Shown: positions 1-8,826, numbered from the stretch's first letter. The stretch is DNA of 64,000 nt from Ignavibacteriota bacterium (GCA_019637995.1 JAHBUQ010000003.1:62001-126000), one strand, 5' to 3'. Translations and numbers: made by a program. The notes: generated by a model from the letters alone, not told the origin.

Positions 1-3000
1 AATTAAACTGTAAGGTCCAATCGAACGTGCGTGAAGTTTATCTGCAACAAGGTGAGCAAGTTTTAGCATATAGATTACTCCAATTGTGACTTTCTCATCA
101 AATCTATCACCAGTTCTGCCATCATAAAGAACAGATTTGCCGTCTCTTGGTAAACCGGCTCTTTCGAGATAATCACCAACCTGATCCCATGTCGCACCAT
201 CAAAAATTGGTGTTGCAAAGAATGTTCCAAGTTTAACGCCTGCCCAGCCAAGTGCTGTTTCATAAAGCTGACCAAGGTTCATACGAGATGGTACACCAAG
301 CGGGTTAAGTACTATATCAACAGGCGTTCCGTCGGGCAGGAATGGCATATCTTCAGGATTTACAATCTTTGAAACGATACCTTTATTACCATGACGACCA
401 GCCATTTTATCACCAACCTGTAGTTTGCGTTTCTTTGCGACATATACTTTTGCCATTTGAAGGATGCCGGGCTGAAGTTCGTCGCCGGCTGCAAGTTTGT
501 TCTTTTCAGCTCTGAAATTACTTTTATCGTCATTACGCTTGTTTATGAAATTAGATATCATCTGTACAAGTTTTGTATTCTGTTCTTCATCAGATAAAAT
601 CGCCTGATCAGTATCAATAATATCAGGTTTAAGAATTCCTTCATCATATTTTGCAAAAACATCCTTTGAAGTTATTTTACTTCCGGCTCTGAAAACAGAT
701 ACACCATTTTGAAGTCTTAAACCGAGAATTTTTTGACCATCAAGCATACTTGATAAACGAGTAACACAATCATTATCCAAAGCTTTCAAAGTATCTTTTT
801 CAAGTTTAGTAATTTGGTCCTGACGTTTCTTTTCCAAAGCACGGGTATCTTTATCCATAGTAAGCAAGCGACGAGTAAATAATTTTGTATTTATTACCAC
901 CCCTTTCAAACCGGGTGTTGCTTTAAGCGATACATCTTTAACATCACCGGCTTTATCACCGAAAATTGCTCTGAGAAGTTTTTCTTCAGGAGTTGGGTCA
1001 GTTTCACCTTTTGGTGTAATTTTACCAATTAGAATATCACCTTCATTAATTTTGGCGCCAATTCTTACAATTCCACTTTCATCTAAGTCTTTAGTAGCCT
1101 CTTCACTTACATTGGGAATTTCACGGGTAAATTCTTCTTCACCACGTTTAGTATCTCTAACCTGAAGTGTAAATTCTTCAATATGAATTGAGGTAAATAT
1201 ATCTTCGGCTACCATACGACGGGAAATAATAATCGCATCCTCAAAATTATAACCACGCCAAGGCATAAATGCTACCATAACATTCTGTCCGAGTGCAAGT
1301 TCCCCTTTATCTGTTGATGCGCCATCAGCAAGTGGCTGACCTTTGATTACTTTTTGACCGACAGAAACAATAGGGCGCTGATTAATACAAGTATCCTGAT
1401 TAGTTCTGAAGAACTTCATCATGTGATAAGTAACAACATCTTTATAATCAAAAGAAACTAATTTTTCTTCTTCTGAACGATTATCATCATATCTTACAGT
1501 TATATATTCAGTACAAACATATTCTACTACACCGCTTCTTTCAGCAAGCAAAAGTGTACGGGAATCTTTGGCAACTTTTGCTTCCATACCGGTACCTACA
1601 ATCGGAGCTCGTGGTCGAAGCAATGGTACTGCCTGACGTTGCATATTAGATCCCATAAGTGCACGGTTGGCATCATCATGTTCCAGAAATGGAATCAGAG
1701 AGGAAGCAGGTGATGTAATCTGGTCAGTTGAAATATCAATATAATTTACTTGTGATGCATCAACAAGCACAAAGTCGCCGGAGCGTCTTGCTCTTAGTTT
1801 TTCACCAACCAAATTACCGTCCTGGTCTGTAGGTGTGGAAGCAGGAACTACAATTAATCCGTCTTCCTTGTCTGCAGGCAAGTATTCAATTTCATCAGTA
1901 ACTTTTCCATTTACAACTTTTCTGTAAGGAGTTTCAATAAAACCTAAATAATTTATTTGAGCATGCATAGCAAGTGAAGAAATCAAGCCGATGTTTGGAC
2001 CTTCAGGAGTTTCAATCGGACAAAGTCTTCCATAATGTGTATAATGAACGTCACGCACCTCGAAACCTGCACGTTCGCGTGTAAGACCACCGGGACCGAG
2101 AGCCGAAGTTCTGCGTTTATGTGTAAGTTCAGAAAGAGGATTAGTCTGATCCATAAACTGTGACAGCTGATTTGTACCAAAGAACTGGTTAACTACAGAA
2201 CTGATTGTACGGGCATTGACAAGCTCCGACGGAGTTAAATTTTCACCGTCGTGAATACTTAATCTTTCTCTTATAGTTCTTGCCATTCGGGAAAGTCCGA
2301 CATTGAACTGTGAATTAAGCTGCTCTCCAACAGTACGTACGCGACGATTACCAAGATGGTCAATATCATCACCTGATATCTTGTTGTCATGTAAATGAAT
2401 AAGATGCTTAATAATTGAAACAAAATCTTCAGTAGTAAGAGTAGTTTCTTCAATCGGAATTTTGAGAGCTAATTTTTCGTTTATTCTAAATCTTCCAACA
2501 GTACCAAGGTCATATCTTTTTGGGTTGAAGAAGAGTTTATCAAGAAGCGCTTCAGCAGTTTCGATATCAGGTGGTTCACTGGAACGAAGCTGACGATAAA
2601 TAACTTCAAGCGCATCTTCACGATTACGAGCTGTATCTTTAGTCAAAGTTTTAGCTATGACAGGCTCTTCAGTTGGGTCATAAGACTTATAAATTCTGAG
2701 AGGTAATACCTCAGTTTCACTAATTTGCTTTATCAACTCTTCAGTAATGAACATATCGCGTGTGGATATGATTTCGCCTGTTGTTAAATCAACAACATCA
2801 GAAGCAATTCTCCTTCCAAGGAAGGATTCGTCAATAACTGATGGTTCATATTCCTCAGATAATTCAAATAATTGTAGTATATCCTCATCTGAAGAGAAAC
2901 CAATGGCACGTAATAAAGTAGTAACAGGGAATTTTTTCTTTCTGTCAATATAGGCATACATTACATCATGAATATCAGTAGTAAATTCAATCCATGAGCC

Positions 3001-3639
3001 ACGGAAAGGTATAATTCTTGCAGTATAAATTCTTGTACCGTTCGGATGCACTGCATCATCAAAAAACACACCAGGAGAACGGTGAATTTGGGTAACAATT
3101 ACTCTTTCGGCTCCGTTAATCATAAACGTGCCTCTAGGGGTCATGGCAGGAATATTACCTAAATAAACTTCCTGTTCGACTGATTCGATGTAATCTTCGG
3201 AGCCTTTCTCAGCTTTACTGGAGAGTCTGAGTTTTGCTTTCAATGGTTTTGCAAACGTAAGTTCGCGCTCACGACATTCATCTTCACTGTATTTAGGTTT
3301 TTCAATTGAATACTCAACAAAATCAAGCTGAAATATTGAAGAAGCATCTTCAATAGGGAAATTGATATTAAAAGCTGCCTGTAGTCCAAGGTTAAGACGT
3401 TTGGATGGAGGCACATGCTCCTGTAAAAATTCTTTGTATGAATCTAGCTGAATACTCAAAAGATCAGGATAATCGCAAGTAGCTTTAGAGCGTGAGAAAT
3501 TTATTCTACGGCGAAGTCTGACAATGCCGTCATCGCTTTCAAGAAGCTTCATCTCACCACTGTCATAGTCTTTGTAATGTTCCAACAAAGCGCTGGTGCC
3601 TAAATTTTCAAACTCTTCAAAATTTTCACCGGGTTCCAT
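1..3639 (-). CDS. rpoB: RNA polymerase beta subunit, 3' end missing
   Basis: Beta subunit of DNA-dependent RNA polymerase. 1213 codons read without a stop from the ATG at 3639 to the window edge; roughly the last 60 or so residues of a normal RpoB lie outside. The rifampicin-binding cluster is present (QLSQFMDQTNPLSE, then THKRRTSALGPGG), with the Asp, His and Ser of sensitive enzymes kept. Family motifs near the C-terminus (KRKLQVGDKMAGRHGNKG and the GVPSRMN stretch) are intact. The start is set by a strong AGGAGG at about 3646-3651, the best ribosome-binding site in this operon; the ribosomal-protein genes upstream have none. It is the last gene in the window of the secE-nusG-rplKAJL-rpoB operon, separated from rplL by about 230 bases with two hairpins. 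rpoC probably follows outside the window. Confidence 0.98.
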   Translation of the reverse strand, partial: MEPGENFEEFENLGTSALLEHYKDYDSGEMKLLESDDGIVRLRRRINFSRSKATCDYPDLLSIQLDSYKEFLQEHVPPSKRLNLGLQAAFNINFPIEDASSIFQLDFVEYSIEKPKYSEDECRERELTFAKPLKAKLRLSSKAEKGSEDYIESVEQEVYLGNIPAMTPRGTFMINGAERVIVTQIHRSPGVFFDDAVHPNGTRIYTARIIPFRGSWIEFTTDIHDVMYAYIDRKKKFPVTTLLRAIGFSSDEDILQLFELSEEYEPSVIDESFLGRRIASDVVDLTTGEIISTRDMFITEELIKQISETEVLPLRIYKSYDPTEEPVIAKTLTKDTARNREDALEVIYRQLRSSEPPDIETAEALLDKLFFNPKRYDLGTVGRFRINEKLALKIPIEETTLTTEDFVSIIKHLIHLHDNKISGDDIDHLGNRRVRTVGEQLNSQFNVGLSRMARTIRERLSIHDGENLTPSELVNARTISSVVNQFFGTNQLSQFMDQTNPLSELTHKRRTSALGPGGLTRERAGFEVRDVHYTHYGRLCPIETPEGPNIGLISSLAMHAQINYLGFIETPYRKVVNGKVTDEIEYLPADKEDGLIVVPASTPTDQDGNLVGEKLRARRSGDFVLVDASQVNYIDISTDQITSPASSLIPFLEHDDANRALMGSNMQRQAVPLLRPRAPIVGTGMEAKVAKDSRTLLLAERSGVVEYVCTEYITVRYDDNRSEEEKLVSFDYKDVVTYHMMKFFRTNQDTCINQRPIVSVGQKVIKGQPLADGASTDKGELALGQNVMVAFMPWRGYNFEDAIIISRRMVAEDIFTSIHIEEFTLQVRDTKRGEEEFTREIPNVSEEATKDLDESGIVRIGAKINEGDILIGKITPKGETDPTPEEKLLRAIFGDKAGDVKDVSLKATPGLKGVVINTKLFTRRLLTMDKDTRALEKKRQDQITKLEKDTLKALDNDCVTRLSSMLDGQKILGLRLQNGVSVFRAGSKITSKDVFAKYDEGILKPDIIDTDQAILSDEEQNTKLVQMISNFINKRNDDKSNFRAEKNKLAAGDELQPGILQMAKVYVAKKRKLQVGDKMAGRHGNKGIVSKIVNPEDMPFLPDGTPVDIVLNPLGVPSRMNLGQLYETALGWAGVKLGTFFATPIFDGATWDQVGDYLERAGLPRDGKSVLYDGRTGDRFDEKVTIGVIYMLKLAHLVADKLHARSIGPYSLI

Positions 3640-3675
3640 AGAGCACCTCCTGTAATTGCTTGGGATATAATAAAA

Positions 3676-3722
3676 GGATTTTATGACTTTTCTTTCTGAT
3701 TGAAAGGAAAGTCATAAAATCC
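3676..3722 (-). promoter_or_regulatory. Long hairpin in the rpoB leader, RNase III-site-like
   Basis: Two 21-base arms (3676-3696 and 3702-3722) pair at 20 of 21 positions around a 5-base loop, ending 36 bases before the rpoB start codon. Only a weak U-rich tail follows on the minus strand. A long regular stem in the rplL-rpoB spacer resembles the RNase III processing site known there in E. coli. The function is inferred from position and shape. Confidence 0.6.
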
Positions 3723-3820
3723 CTGAATGTTTTTTTTGTAATCATCAATAAAATAATATAGTTAAATCTATGATTAATATATTAAATAACTTATAAATTC
3801 TGTTTTAACTTTTAAACGAC

Positions 3821-3851
3821 AAAAGGGGCTGGCGGAATATCCGCCTTCCCC
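3821..3851 (-). terminator. Terminator/attenuator-like hairpin after rplL
   Basis: On the minus strand, GGGG-AA-GGCGGA, a 3-base loop, TCCGCC-AG-CCCC is followed at once by TTTTG. This GC-rich stem lies 21 bases after the rplL stop codon. It probably acts as a partial terminator that lowers rpoB transcription relative to the ribosomal proteins, as the rplL-rpoB attenuator does in other bacteria. The T-run is short, so read-through is expected. Confidence 0.6.
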
Positions 3852-3872
3852 AATTGTATATATTGTGTTAAG

Positions 3873-4259
3873 CTACTTAAGTGTAACTTTAGCACCTGCT
3901 TCTTCAAGTTTTTTCTTAAGCTCTGCAGCTTCGTCTTTTCCTGCAGCTTCTTTAACTACTTTAGGAGCAGCTTCAACTAAGTCTTTAGCTTCCTTAAGAC
4001 CGATACCTGTAATTTCGCGAACTACCTTAATAACATTAAGTTTATTTCCGCCTATTTCAGTTAATTCTACATCGAATTCAGTTTGTTCTTCAGCTGCAGG
4101 AGCAGCTTCAGCAGCCGCAGCCGGCATCATACCGCCCATCATCATTGGAGCAGCTGCAGTAACACCGAATTTTTCTTCTAAAGCTTTCTTAAGCTCAGCG
4201 GCTTCAACAAGTGTAAGTGAGCCGATTTCTTCTACTAATTTTTCTACTTTTTCTGACAT
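3873..4259 (-). CDS. rplL: 50S ribosomal protein L7/L12
   Basis: Stalk protein of the large ribosomal subunit, which recruits translation factors. 128 residues from the ATG at 4259. An N-terminal dimerisation helix is followed by an Ala/Met-rich hinge and the globular C-terminal domain ([13 protein letters not shown] start, here [13 protein letters not shown], then [21 protein letters not shown]). A TTG five codons further upstream would add MRDIK, but the ATG has a GAGAG just before it and matches family starts. It follows rplJ by 43 bases. Confidence 0.97.
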   Translation of the reverse strand: MSEKVEKLVEEIGSLTLVEAAELKKALEEKFGVTAAAPMMMGGMMPAAAAEAAPAAEEQTEFDVELTEIGGNKLNVIKVVREITGIGLKEAKDLVEAAPKVVKEAAGKDEAAELKKKLEEAGAKVTLK

Positions 4260-4302
4260 TTTTATATCTCTCAAAAAATTTAATTTACAAAATTATATTA
4301 AT

Positions 4303-4833
4303 TTATGCCGCATTATTTTGTTTTTTTGCGACTTCTTCAACCAATGATGCAACATCACGCATAACAGCATTTATAGCACCAACGATGCCGGAAGCAGGCG
4401 AATTAAGACTGCCCAGAATACCGGCTACAAGGTCAGCTCTGCTTGGCAGTGCTGCAATTGTCTTAAGCTCGGAGCCTGGATAATATTGCCCTTCAACAAA
4501 CGCACCTTTAAGTTTTGGCTTATCGCCTTTCTCGAAGAATTCTTTTATGACTTTTGCAGGTTCAGTCGGGTCATCATAGCTGATTACCAAACCGGTCTGA
4601 CCGATAAGATTTTCAGCAGGTACACTGTATTTACCAACTTTTTCCACAGCACGGTCTATCAGAGTATTTTTAGCAACTCTGTAAACCAGTTTTTTTTCGT
4701 TTATCACTTTTCGGAATTTATATGATTCCGCTACAGTCATAGAAGTAAAATCAACGAGATAGACCCCGGTGGCATTATCTAGCAATTCAACCAACCCGTC
4801 AACAATATGTTGTTTTCTTTCTCTTGTTATCAT
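4303..4833 (-). CDS. rplJ: 50S ribosomal protein L10
   Basis: Base of the ribosomal stalk; binds L12 dimers and 23S rRNA. 176 residues, a normal length. The N-terminus (MITRERKQHIVDGL) and the YRVAKNTLIDRA stretch are typical; the helical C-terminus that docks L12 is present. No Shine-Dalgarno is visible. The 100-base spacer before it is the longest between ribosomal genes here and may hold the autoregulatory L10 leader. Confidence 0.97.
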   Translation of the reverse strand: MITRERKQHIVDGLVELLDNATGVYLVDFTSMTVAESYKFRKVINEKKLVYRVAKNTLIDRAVEKVGKYSVPAENLIGQTGLVISYDDPTEPAKVIKEFFEKGDKPKLKGAFVEGQYYPGSELKTIAALPSRADLVAGILGSLNSPASGIVGAINAVMRDVASLVEEVAKKQNNAA

Positions 4834-4920
4834 TATGTAACCGTATTAATTATTTATACACCCGGAAGCAACCAACAATCAGAATTTGACCGAAGGAGAA
4901 GCATGCTGCCGTTAAAGTGC
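4834..4920 (-). promoter_or_regulatory. Possible L10 autoregulatory leader
   Basis: The rplA-rplJ spacer contains minus-strand segments GGCAGC and GGTTGC that can pair (with one G-U) to close a multi-helix leader, with ACTTTAACGGCAG at its 5' side. In many bacteria L10 or its complex with L12 binds such a leader to repress rplJ-rplL. This is a manual fold only; a covariance-model search with the Rfam L10 leader would decide. Confidence 0.35.
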
Positions 4921-4933
4921 GTAATAGACAAAT

Positions 4934-5632
4934 TTAATCTAGTTTGAATGTAGAATCCTTTACAATAACTGCAGGACTCATAGTTGAACTAAACACAACG
5001 TGTTTAATATATTTACCTTTTGCAGTAGAAGGCTTTGCTTTAACAATGCTTGCATAAAATGTATTAGCATTGTCAATAATTTTTTCTGCGGAGAATGAGC
5101 ATTTACCTATAGCGGCATGAATGTTTCCTGTCTTGTCAACACGATATTCAATTTTACCAGCTTTGAGCTCACCGACTGTTTTTGCAATGTCGAAAGTTAC
5201 TGTTCCGACTTTTGGATTGGGCATGAGACCGCGTGGACCAAGAATACGACCTAATTTACCGACTTCACCCATTACGTCTGGAGTCGCTACAACCACGTCA
5301 ACATCAGCCCAGCCGGCTTTAATTTTTTCAATATACTCATCCAATCCTGCATAATCGGCACCCGCGTCAAGCGCCTCCTGGTCTTTGGGTGTTTTCGCGA
5401 GTACAAGAACGCGAACATCTTTACCGGTACCATGAGGAAGAGAAACAGTACCTCTTACCATCTGGTCGGCTTTTCTCGGGTCTACACCAAGATTGATTGA
5501 TATCTCGAAAGATTCATCAAATTTTGCGGTAGCATTCTTCTTGACTATGTTAACTGCATCACCTAACTCATAGGATGATTCAACATCATAGTTTTTCAGA
5601 AGCGCCGCATATCTTTTGCCAGTTTTCTTCAT
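4934..5632 (-). CDS. rplA: 50S ribosomal protein L1
   Basis: Binds 23S rRNA at the L1 stalk near the E site and represses its own operon in other bacteria. 232 residues, normal length. The family signature around [14 protein letters not shown] is present, with the usual [15 protein letters not shown] stretch after it. The start codon is preceded by A/T-rich sequence without a Shine-Dalgarno. It follows rplK by 31 bases. Confidence 0.97.
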   Translation of the reverse strand: MKKTGKRYAALLKNYDVESSYELGDAVNIVKKNATAKFDESFEISINLGVDPRKADQMVRGTVSLPHGTGKDVRVLVLAKTPKDQEALDAGADYAGLDEYIEKIKAGWADVDVVVATPDVMGEVGKLGRILGPRGLMPNPKVGTVTFDIAKTVGELKAGKIEYRVDKTGNIHAAIGKCSFSAEKIIDNANTFYASIVKAKPSTAKGKYIKHVVFSSTMSPAVIVKDSTFKLD

Positions 5633-5663
5633 TTTGTTTGTACAAATATTTAGTTAATAAATC

Positions 5664-6089
5664 TTAGTCTTCAACAACTAAGCCAATACTTCTTGCAGTA
5701 CCTGCAATCATGCTGACAGCAGCAGATAATTCGAATGAGTTGAGATCTTCTTTTTTGATTTCAACTATTTCTTCAAGCTGCTTAGTAGTTACTTTTCCAA
5801 CTTTTACTTTGTTTGATTCTTTGGAACCACTTTTAATACCTGCTGCTTGCTTCAGAAGAACTGATGCCGGCGGGGATTTAATAATAAAAGAAAAACTCTT
5901 GTCACTAAAGAAAGTAACAAGAACGGGAAAAATCGTACCCTGCTGTTTTGCAGTTTTACCATTGAACTGCTTGACAAATTCCATACCGTTCAAACCACGT
6001 TGACCAAATGCAGGTCCGACAGGAGGAGCCATTGTAGCTTCACCGGCTTTTAATTGTAATTTAAACGCTCCTAATACTTTTTTTGCCAT
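5664..6089 (-). CDS. rplK: 50S ribosomal protein L11
   Basis: Forms the GTPase-associated centre with 23S rRNA; needed for stringent-response sensing by RelA in other bacteria. 141 residues, standard. The start [18 protein letters not shown] and the proline-rich [13 protein letters not shown] motif are diagnostic, and the C-terminal RNA-binding domain ends in [12 protein letters not shown]. No Shine-Dalgarno. It lies between nusG and rplA in the usual order. Confidence 0.98.
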   Translation of the reverse strand: MAKKVLGAFKLQLKAGEATMAPPVGPAFGQRGLNGMEFVKQFNGKTAKQQGTIFPVLVTFFSDKSFSFIIKSPPASVLLKQAAGIKSGSKESNKVKVGKVTTKQLEEIVEIKKEDLNSFELSAAVSMIAGTARSIGLVVED

Positions 6090-6116
6090 AATTAATCAGT
6101 TTATAAAATTCTAAAA

Positions 6117-6686
6117 TTAAATTTCTAATTCCACTTGGTTAAAGTCAAGCTCTACCGGTGTTTTACGACCGAGGATACCAACTTCAACTTTTAATTTTTG
6201 TTTTTCGATGTTAACTTCTTTTACTGTACCGTTGAATGTGTTAAACGGACCTTCAATTACTCTAACCGGATCACCTGGAGCAAAACTTGTTTCCACAGTA
6301 GTAATATCTTTACGTTCTTCAACTCTGCCAATTATTCTTTCAATTTCACTGAGCTGAAGTGGTACCGGTTCATTTCTTCTGCCGACAAAACTGACAATAG
6401 AAGGAATTTGAGTAATAACATCTTTTATTTTTCTATCTAAAATGGCATGAATAATAATGTATCCCGGCAGAAAATTTTTAATTCTCGTACGACGTTTGCC
6501 GTTACGAACCTCAAAAACTGTTTCCTGAGGGATTATTACTTCAAATATCTTATCTTCCAAACCTAATCTTTTGGATTCAGACTCAATCGCCGTTTTAACC
6601 TTAGTTTCGTGGCTTGTAAAAGTTCTGATAGCGTACCATTTAGGTTCGTGACTTTCATATTGTGATATATTAGTAGGTTCAGCCAT
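6117..6686 (-). CDS. nusG: Transcription termination/antitermination factor NusG
   Basis: Binds RNA polymerase and couples it to the ribosome or Rho. 189 residues: an NGN domain (about 15-115, starting [15 protein letters not shown]) and a C-terminal KOW domain (about 135-189, [21 protein letters not shown]). The first dozen residues before WYAI are slightly longer than in many homologues. There is no Shine-Dalgarno. Only 14 bases separate it from secE. Confidence 0.97.
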   Translation of the reverse strand: MAEPTNISQYESHEPKWYAIRTFTSHETKVKTAIESESKRLGLEDKIFEVIIPQETVFEVRNGKRRTRIKNFLPGYIIIHAILDRKIKDVITQIPSIVSFVGRRNEPVPLQLSEIERIIGRVEERKDITTVETSFAPGDPVRVIEGPFNTFNGTVKEVNIEKQKLKVEVGILGRKTPVELDFNQVELEI

Positions 6687-6700
6687 TATTAATATTCAAA

Positions 6701-6883
6701 TTAAAAAATTGATTTTACAATCAGGGTCATTATTTCATCAATGATGAAAGTGAATAAAGTGATGATGCCGGTTACAACAATAACCACCACAGTTGATTCA
6801 CGTAATTGCTCTTTAGATGGCCATGAAACTTTCTTCATTTCAGCCACAACTTCGTTAACGAACTTCTTTATTTTTGCAACCAT
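6701..6883 (-). CDS. secE: Preprotein translocase subunit SecE
   Basis: Essential small subunit of the SecYEG channel in the inner membrane. 60 residues, the short single-span form. The cytoplasmic amphipathic helix carries the hallmark EMKKVSWPSKEQL, followed by one membrane segment (about residues 31-58). Its position directly before nusG is universal. No Shine-Dalgarno is seen. Confidence 0.96.
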   Translation of the reverse strand: MVAKIKKFVNEVVAEMKKVSWPSKEQLRESTVVVIVVTGIITLFTFIIDEIMTLIVKSIF

Positions 6884-6934
6884 GACTTGTTACATTAGTT
6901 TATAAAAAATTGCACTATAAAGTACATTAAATCG

Positions 6935-7007
6935 CACGGGTGGCAGGACTTGAACCCGCAGCCAATGGTTTTGGAGACCACTACTCTACCAATTGAGCTA
7001 CACCCGT
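6935..7007 (-). tRNA. tRNA-Trp (CCA)
   Basis: 73-base cloverleaf. Acceptor arm ACGGGTG pairs with CACCCGT; the anticodon loop reads CTCCAAA, so the anticodon is CCA. The discriminator is G. The 3' CCA is not encoded. It sits 51 bases before secE and only 15 bases after tRNA-Thr. Confidence 0.97.
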
Positions 7008-7022
7008 ATGCTCTAAATATTG

Positions 7023-7095
7023 AGCTGATGACGGGACTTGAACCCGTGACCTCGTCCTTACCAAGGACGTGCTCTACCAGCTGAGCTACATCAGC
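7023..7095 (-). tRNA. tRNA-Thr (GGT)
   Basis: 73-base cloverleaf. Acceptor arm GCTGATG pairs with CATCAGC; the anticodon stem CGTCC/GGACG encloses TTGGTAA, giving anticodon GGT. The 3' CCA is not encoded. In most bacteria with this cluster, tuf lies directly after this tRNA; here tRNA-Trp follows instead. Confidence 0.97.
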
Positions 7096-7187
7096 ATACC
7101 GGCATTTAAATTTACTTAAAATAAAGTATGCACAACCGAATATGCTCCGATTATGCTAAATGCCTCGTGGCTGACAGACTCATTCAG

Positions 7188-7260
7188 AGCGGGAGACGAG
7201 ACTCGAACTCGCAACCCTCAGCTTGGAAGGCTGATGCTCTACCAATTGAGCTACTCCCGC
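7188..7260 (-). tRNA. tRNA-Gly (TCC)
   Basis: 73-base cloverleaf. Acceptor arm GCGGGAG pairs with CTCCCGC; the anticodon loop TTCCAAG gives anticodon TCC. The 3' CCA is not encoded. A 92-base spacer with no recognised gene separates it from tRNA-Thr. Confidence 0.97.
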
Positions 7261-7287
7261 ATAGATTGTCAAAGTCCTGTATTTTTG

Positions 7288-7370
7288 TGGGCAGAGAAGG
7301 ATTCGAACCTCCGTAAGGATTCCCTAGCAGATTTACAGTCTGCCCCGTTTAACCGCTTCGGTATCTGCCC
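7288..7370 (-). tRNA. tRNA-Tyr (GTA)
   Basis: 83-base class II tRNA with a long variable arm. Acceptor arm GGGCAGA pairs with TCTGCCC, discriminator A, no encoded CCA. The anticodon stem GCAGA/TCTGC encloses CTGTAAA, giving anticodon GTA. It is the first gene of the stable-RNA/ribosomal operon, beginning just after the promoter at 7385-7415. Confidence 0.97.
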
Positions 7371-7384
7371 CTCAAACGAGCTTA

Positions 7385-7415
7385 CAAAAGTAATACTTTT
7401 TTATTTAATACCAAA
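7385..7415 (-). promoter_or_regulatory. Bacteroidota-type promoter of the tRNA/ribosomal operon
   Basis: On the minus strand, TTTG (7415-7412), exactly 19 bases, then TACTTTTG (7392-7385). This matches the -33/-7 consensus of Bacteroidota housekeeping promoters (TTG, about 19 bases, TAnnTTTG). Transcription would start near 7378, a few bases before tRNA-Tyr at 7370. Three phased A-tracts lie just upstream. Confidence 0.8.
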
Positions 7416-7420
7416 ATATT

Positions 7421-7450
7421 TTTTTACTTTTTTTTACTTTTTTTTACTTT
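7421..7450 (-). repeat. Three tandem 10-bp A-tract repeats upstream of the stable-RNA promoter
   Basis: TTTTTACTTT occurs three times head to tail on the plus strand, so the minus strand reads AAAGTAAAAA three times. The period equals one helical turn, which favours intrinsic DNA curvature. The array starts 6 bases upstream of the -33 box, where an UP element would lie. The rest of the 7371-7632 spacer is plain AT-rich sequence, with a lone TAAGTTTG at 7573-7580 that might serve the adenylate kinase gene. Confidence 0.75.
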
Positions 7451-7632
7451 TTTTCTATACTAATATTATTTTTTGCTTGATTTTCTAAATAAATTATCTC
7501 AAAAACAATATTTTGCAGATAAATTCTTCTCTTGGAAATTATTTTAAGATACTTATTTTCAGGCAGTTCTATTAAGTTTGAGATTTAGTGAATAACTGAA
7601 CTGCATATTCTTTTATATTAAGAGATTTTTCA

Positions 7633-8826
7633 ATGTTAAATTTAGCTTTGTTTGGTCCCCCTGGTGCAGGTAAAGGTACTCAGTCTGAATTTTTAGTAAA
7701 AAAGTATAACCTTTTTTACATCTCAACCGGTGATTTACTCAGAAAAGAAATTGCTGATGGTTCTGCTATTGGAAATGAAGTCAAAAGTATAATTGCACAA
7801 GGTGGACTTGTTTCGGATGAAATAATTGTTCAGATAATTGAAAAATCAATAATAGATAATCCGGGATACAACGGATTTCTTTTTGACGGTTTTCCGAGAA
7901 CTTACATTCAGGCCTATATTCTTGAAGGACTTATGCTAAAGCTAAACACACAACTCAATTGTTTAATCAGCATAGAAGTTCCAAAGGAGGAATCTGTTAC
8001 AAGACTATTAAACCGTGGAATTACCTCAGGTAGATCCGACGATAATGATACTGTAATCCGTAACAGACTTAAAGAATATTACGAAAAAACAATTCCTGTG
8101 CTTCAGTTTTACAAAGACAAAGGTATTTATTATGAAGTTGATGGTAGAAATGGTATTGATGATGTAAAAATTGATATTACTAAAATCGTTAAACAAGAAT
8201 TAAGTAAAAGTCTTCTCAATGTTGTTTTATTCGGATATCCGGGCAGTGGCAGGTCAACTATTGGTAAAGCTCTTGCAGCGCAATATAACCTTGAATTTAT
8301 ATCTACAGGTCAGCTCCTTGTTAAGGAAGTAAACGATAATACTAAAATTGGCAAAAAAATTCTCGAGATGCATGAAAAGGGACAGCTCTCTTCTGATGAG
8401 GTTGGGCAGATGATACCTGATGAAATAGTGGTACAGTTGATCGAAAAGAAACTAAGTGTGATAAATGACCAAAAGGGATTTATTTTCAAAGGTTTCCCGC
8501 GAACGCTTGTTCAGTCATATATTTTAGATGGTTTACTCAGAAAACATACTTCATCAATAACAAAAGTAATCGAAATTGAAGTACCGATTTTAGAATTAAT
8601 TCGTCGTCTGGAACAAAGAAGTTCCACTGATTCCAGTATGCCTTATGATTCCAATATTTCTACTATTATCAAGAGATTGCAGGAACACGAAAAACGTACG
8701 GTGCCGGTTATAGGTAAATATAGTGCTTTACATGGTGGTACAAAAATCAACGGTGTCGGGACTTTCGAGGAAGTTTATCAGAGAGTTGCAGATGAAATTG
8801 AATTTGGATTTAAAGCTATCAGATAA
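7633..8826 (+). CDS. adk: Tandem adenylate kinase with a degenerate second domain
   Basis: Interconverts ATP + AMP and 2 ADP. 397 residues, about twice the usual length, made of two adenylate-kinase folds. Domain 1 (about 1-195) is complete: P-loop GPPGAGKGT, STGDLLR, FDGFPRT and a short lid with SGRSDDND. Domain 2 (about 197-397) has the same framework, but the P-loop is GYPGSGRST (residues 201-209) with Arg in place of the catalytic Lys, STGQLLV lacks the Arg, FKGFPRT lacks the Asp, and the lid motif is lost. Domain 2 is therefore probably non-catalytic. The first domain should provide the activity; the second may be regulatory or structural. AGAG lies about 9 bases before the ATG. It stands alone, 105 bases before yicC. 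Confidence 0.9.
   Translation: MLNLALFGPPGAGKGTQSEFLVKKYNLFYISTGDLLRKEIADGSAIGNEVKSIIAQGGLVSDEIIVQIIEKSIIDNPGYNGFLFDGFPRTYIQAYILEGLMLKLNTQLNCLISIEVPKEESVTRLLNRGITSGRSDDNDTVIRNRLKEYYEKTIPVLQFYKDKGIYYEVDGRNGIDDVKIDITKIVKQELSKSLLNVVLFGYPGSGRSTIGKALAAQYNLEFISTGQLLVKEVNDNTKIGKKILEMHEKGQLSSDEVGQMIPDEIVVQLIEKKLSVINDQKGFIFKGFPRTLVQSYILDGLLRKHTSSITKVIEIEVPILELIRRLEQRSSTDSSMPYDSNISTIIKRLQEHEKRTVPVIGKYSALHGGTKINGVGTFEEVYQRVADEIEFGFKAIR

Noticed and set aside
3865..4483. Plus-strand open frames antisense to rplL and rplJ
   Set aside because: Low-complexity Ser/Ala/Ile translation, explained by the ribosomal genes on the other strand.
7128..7488. Plus-strand open frames across the tRNA genes
   Set aside because: They are antisense to tRNA-Thr, Gly and Tyr and have no family similarity or ribosome-binding site.
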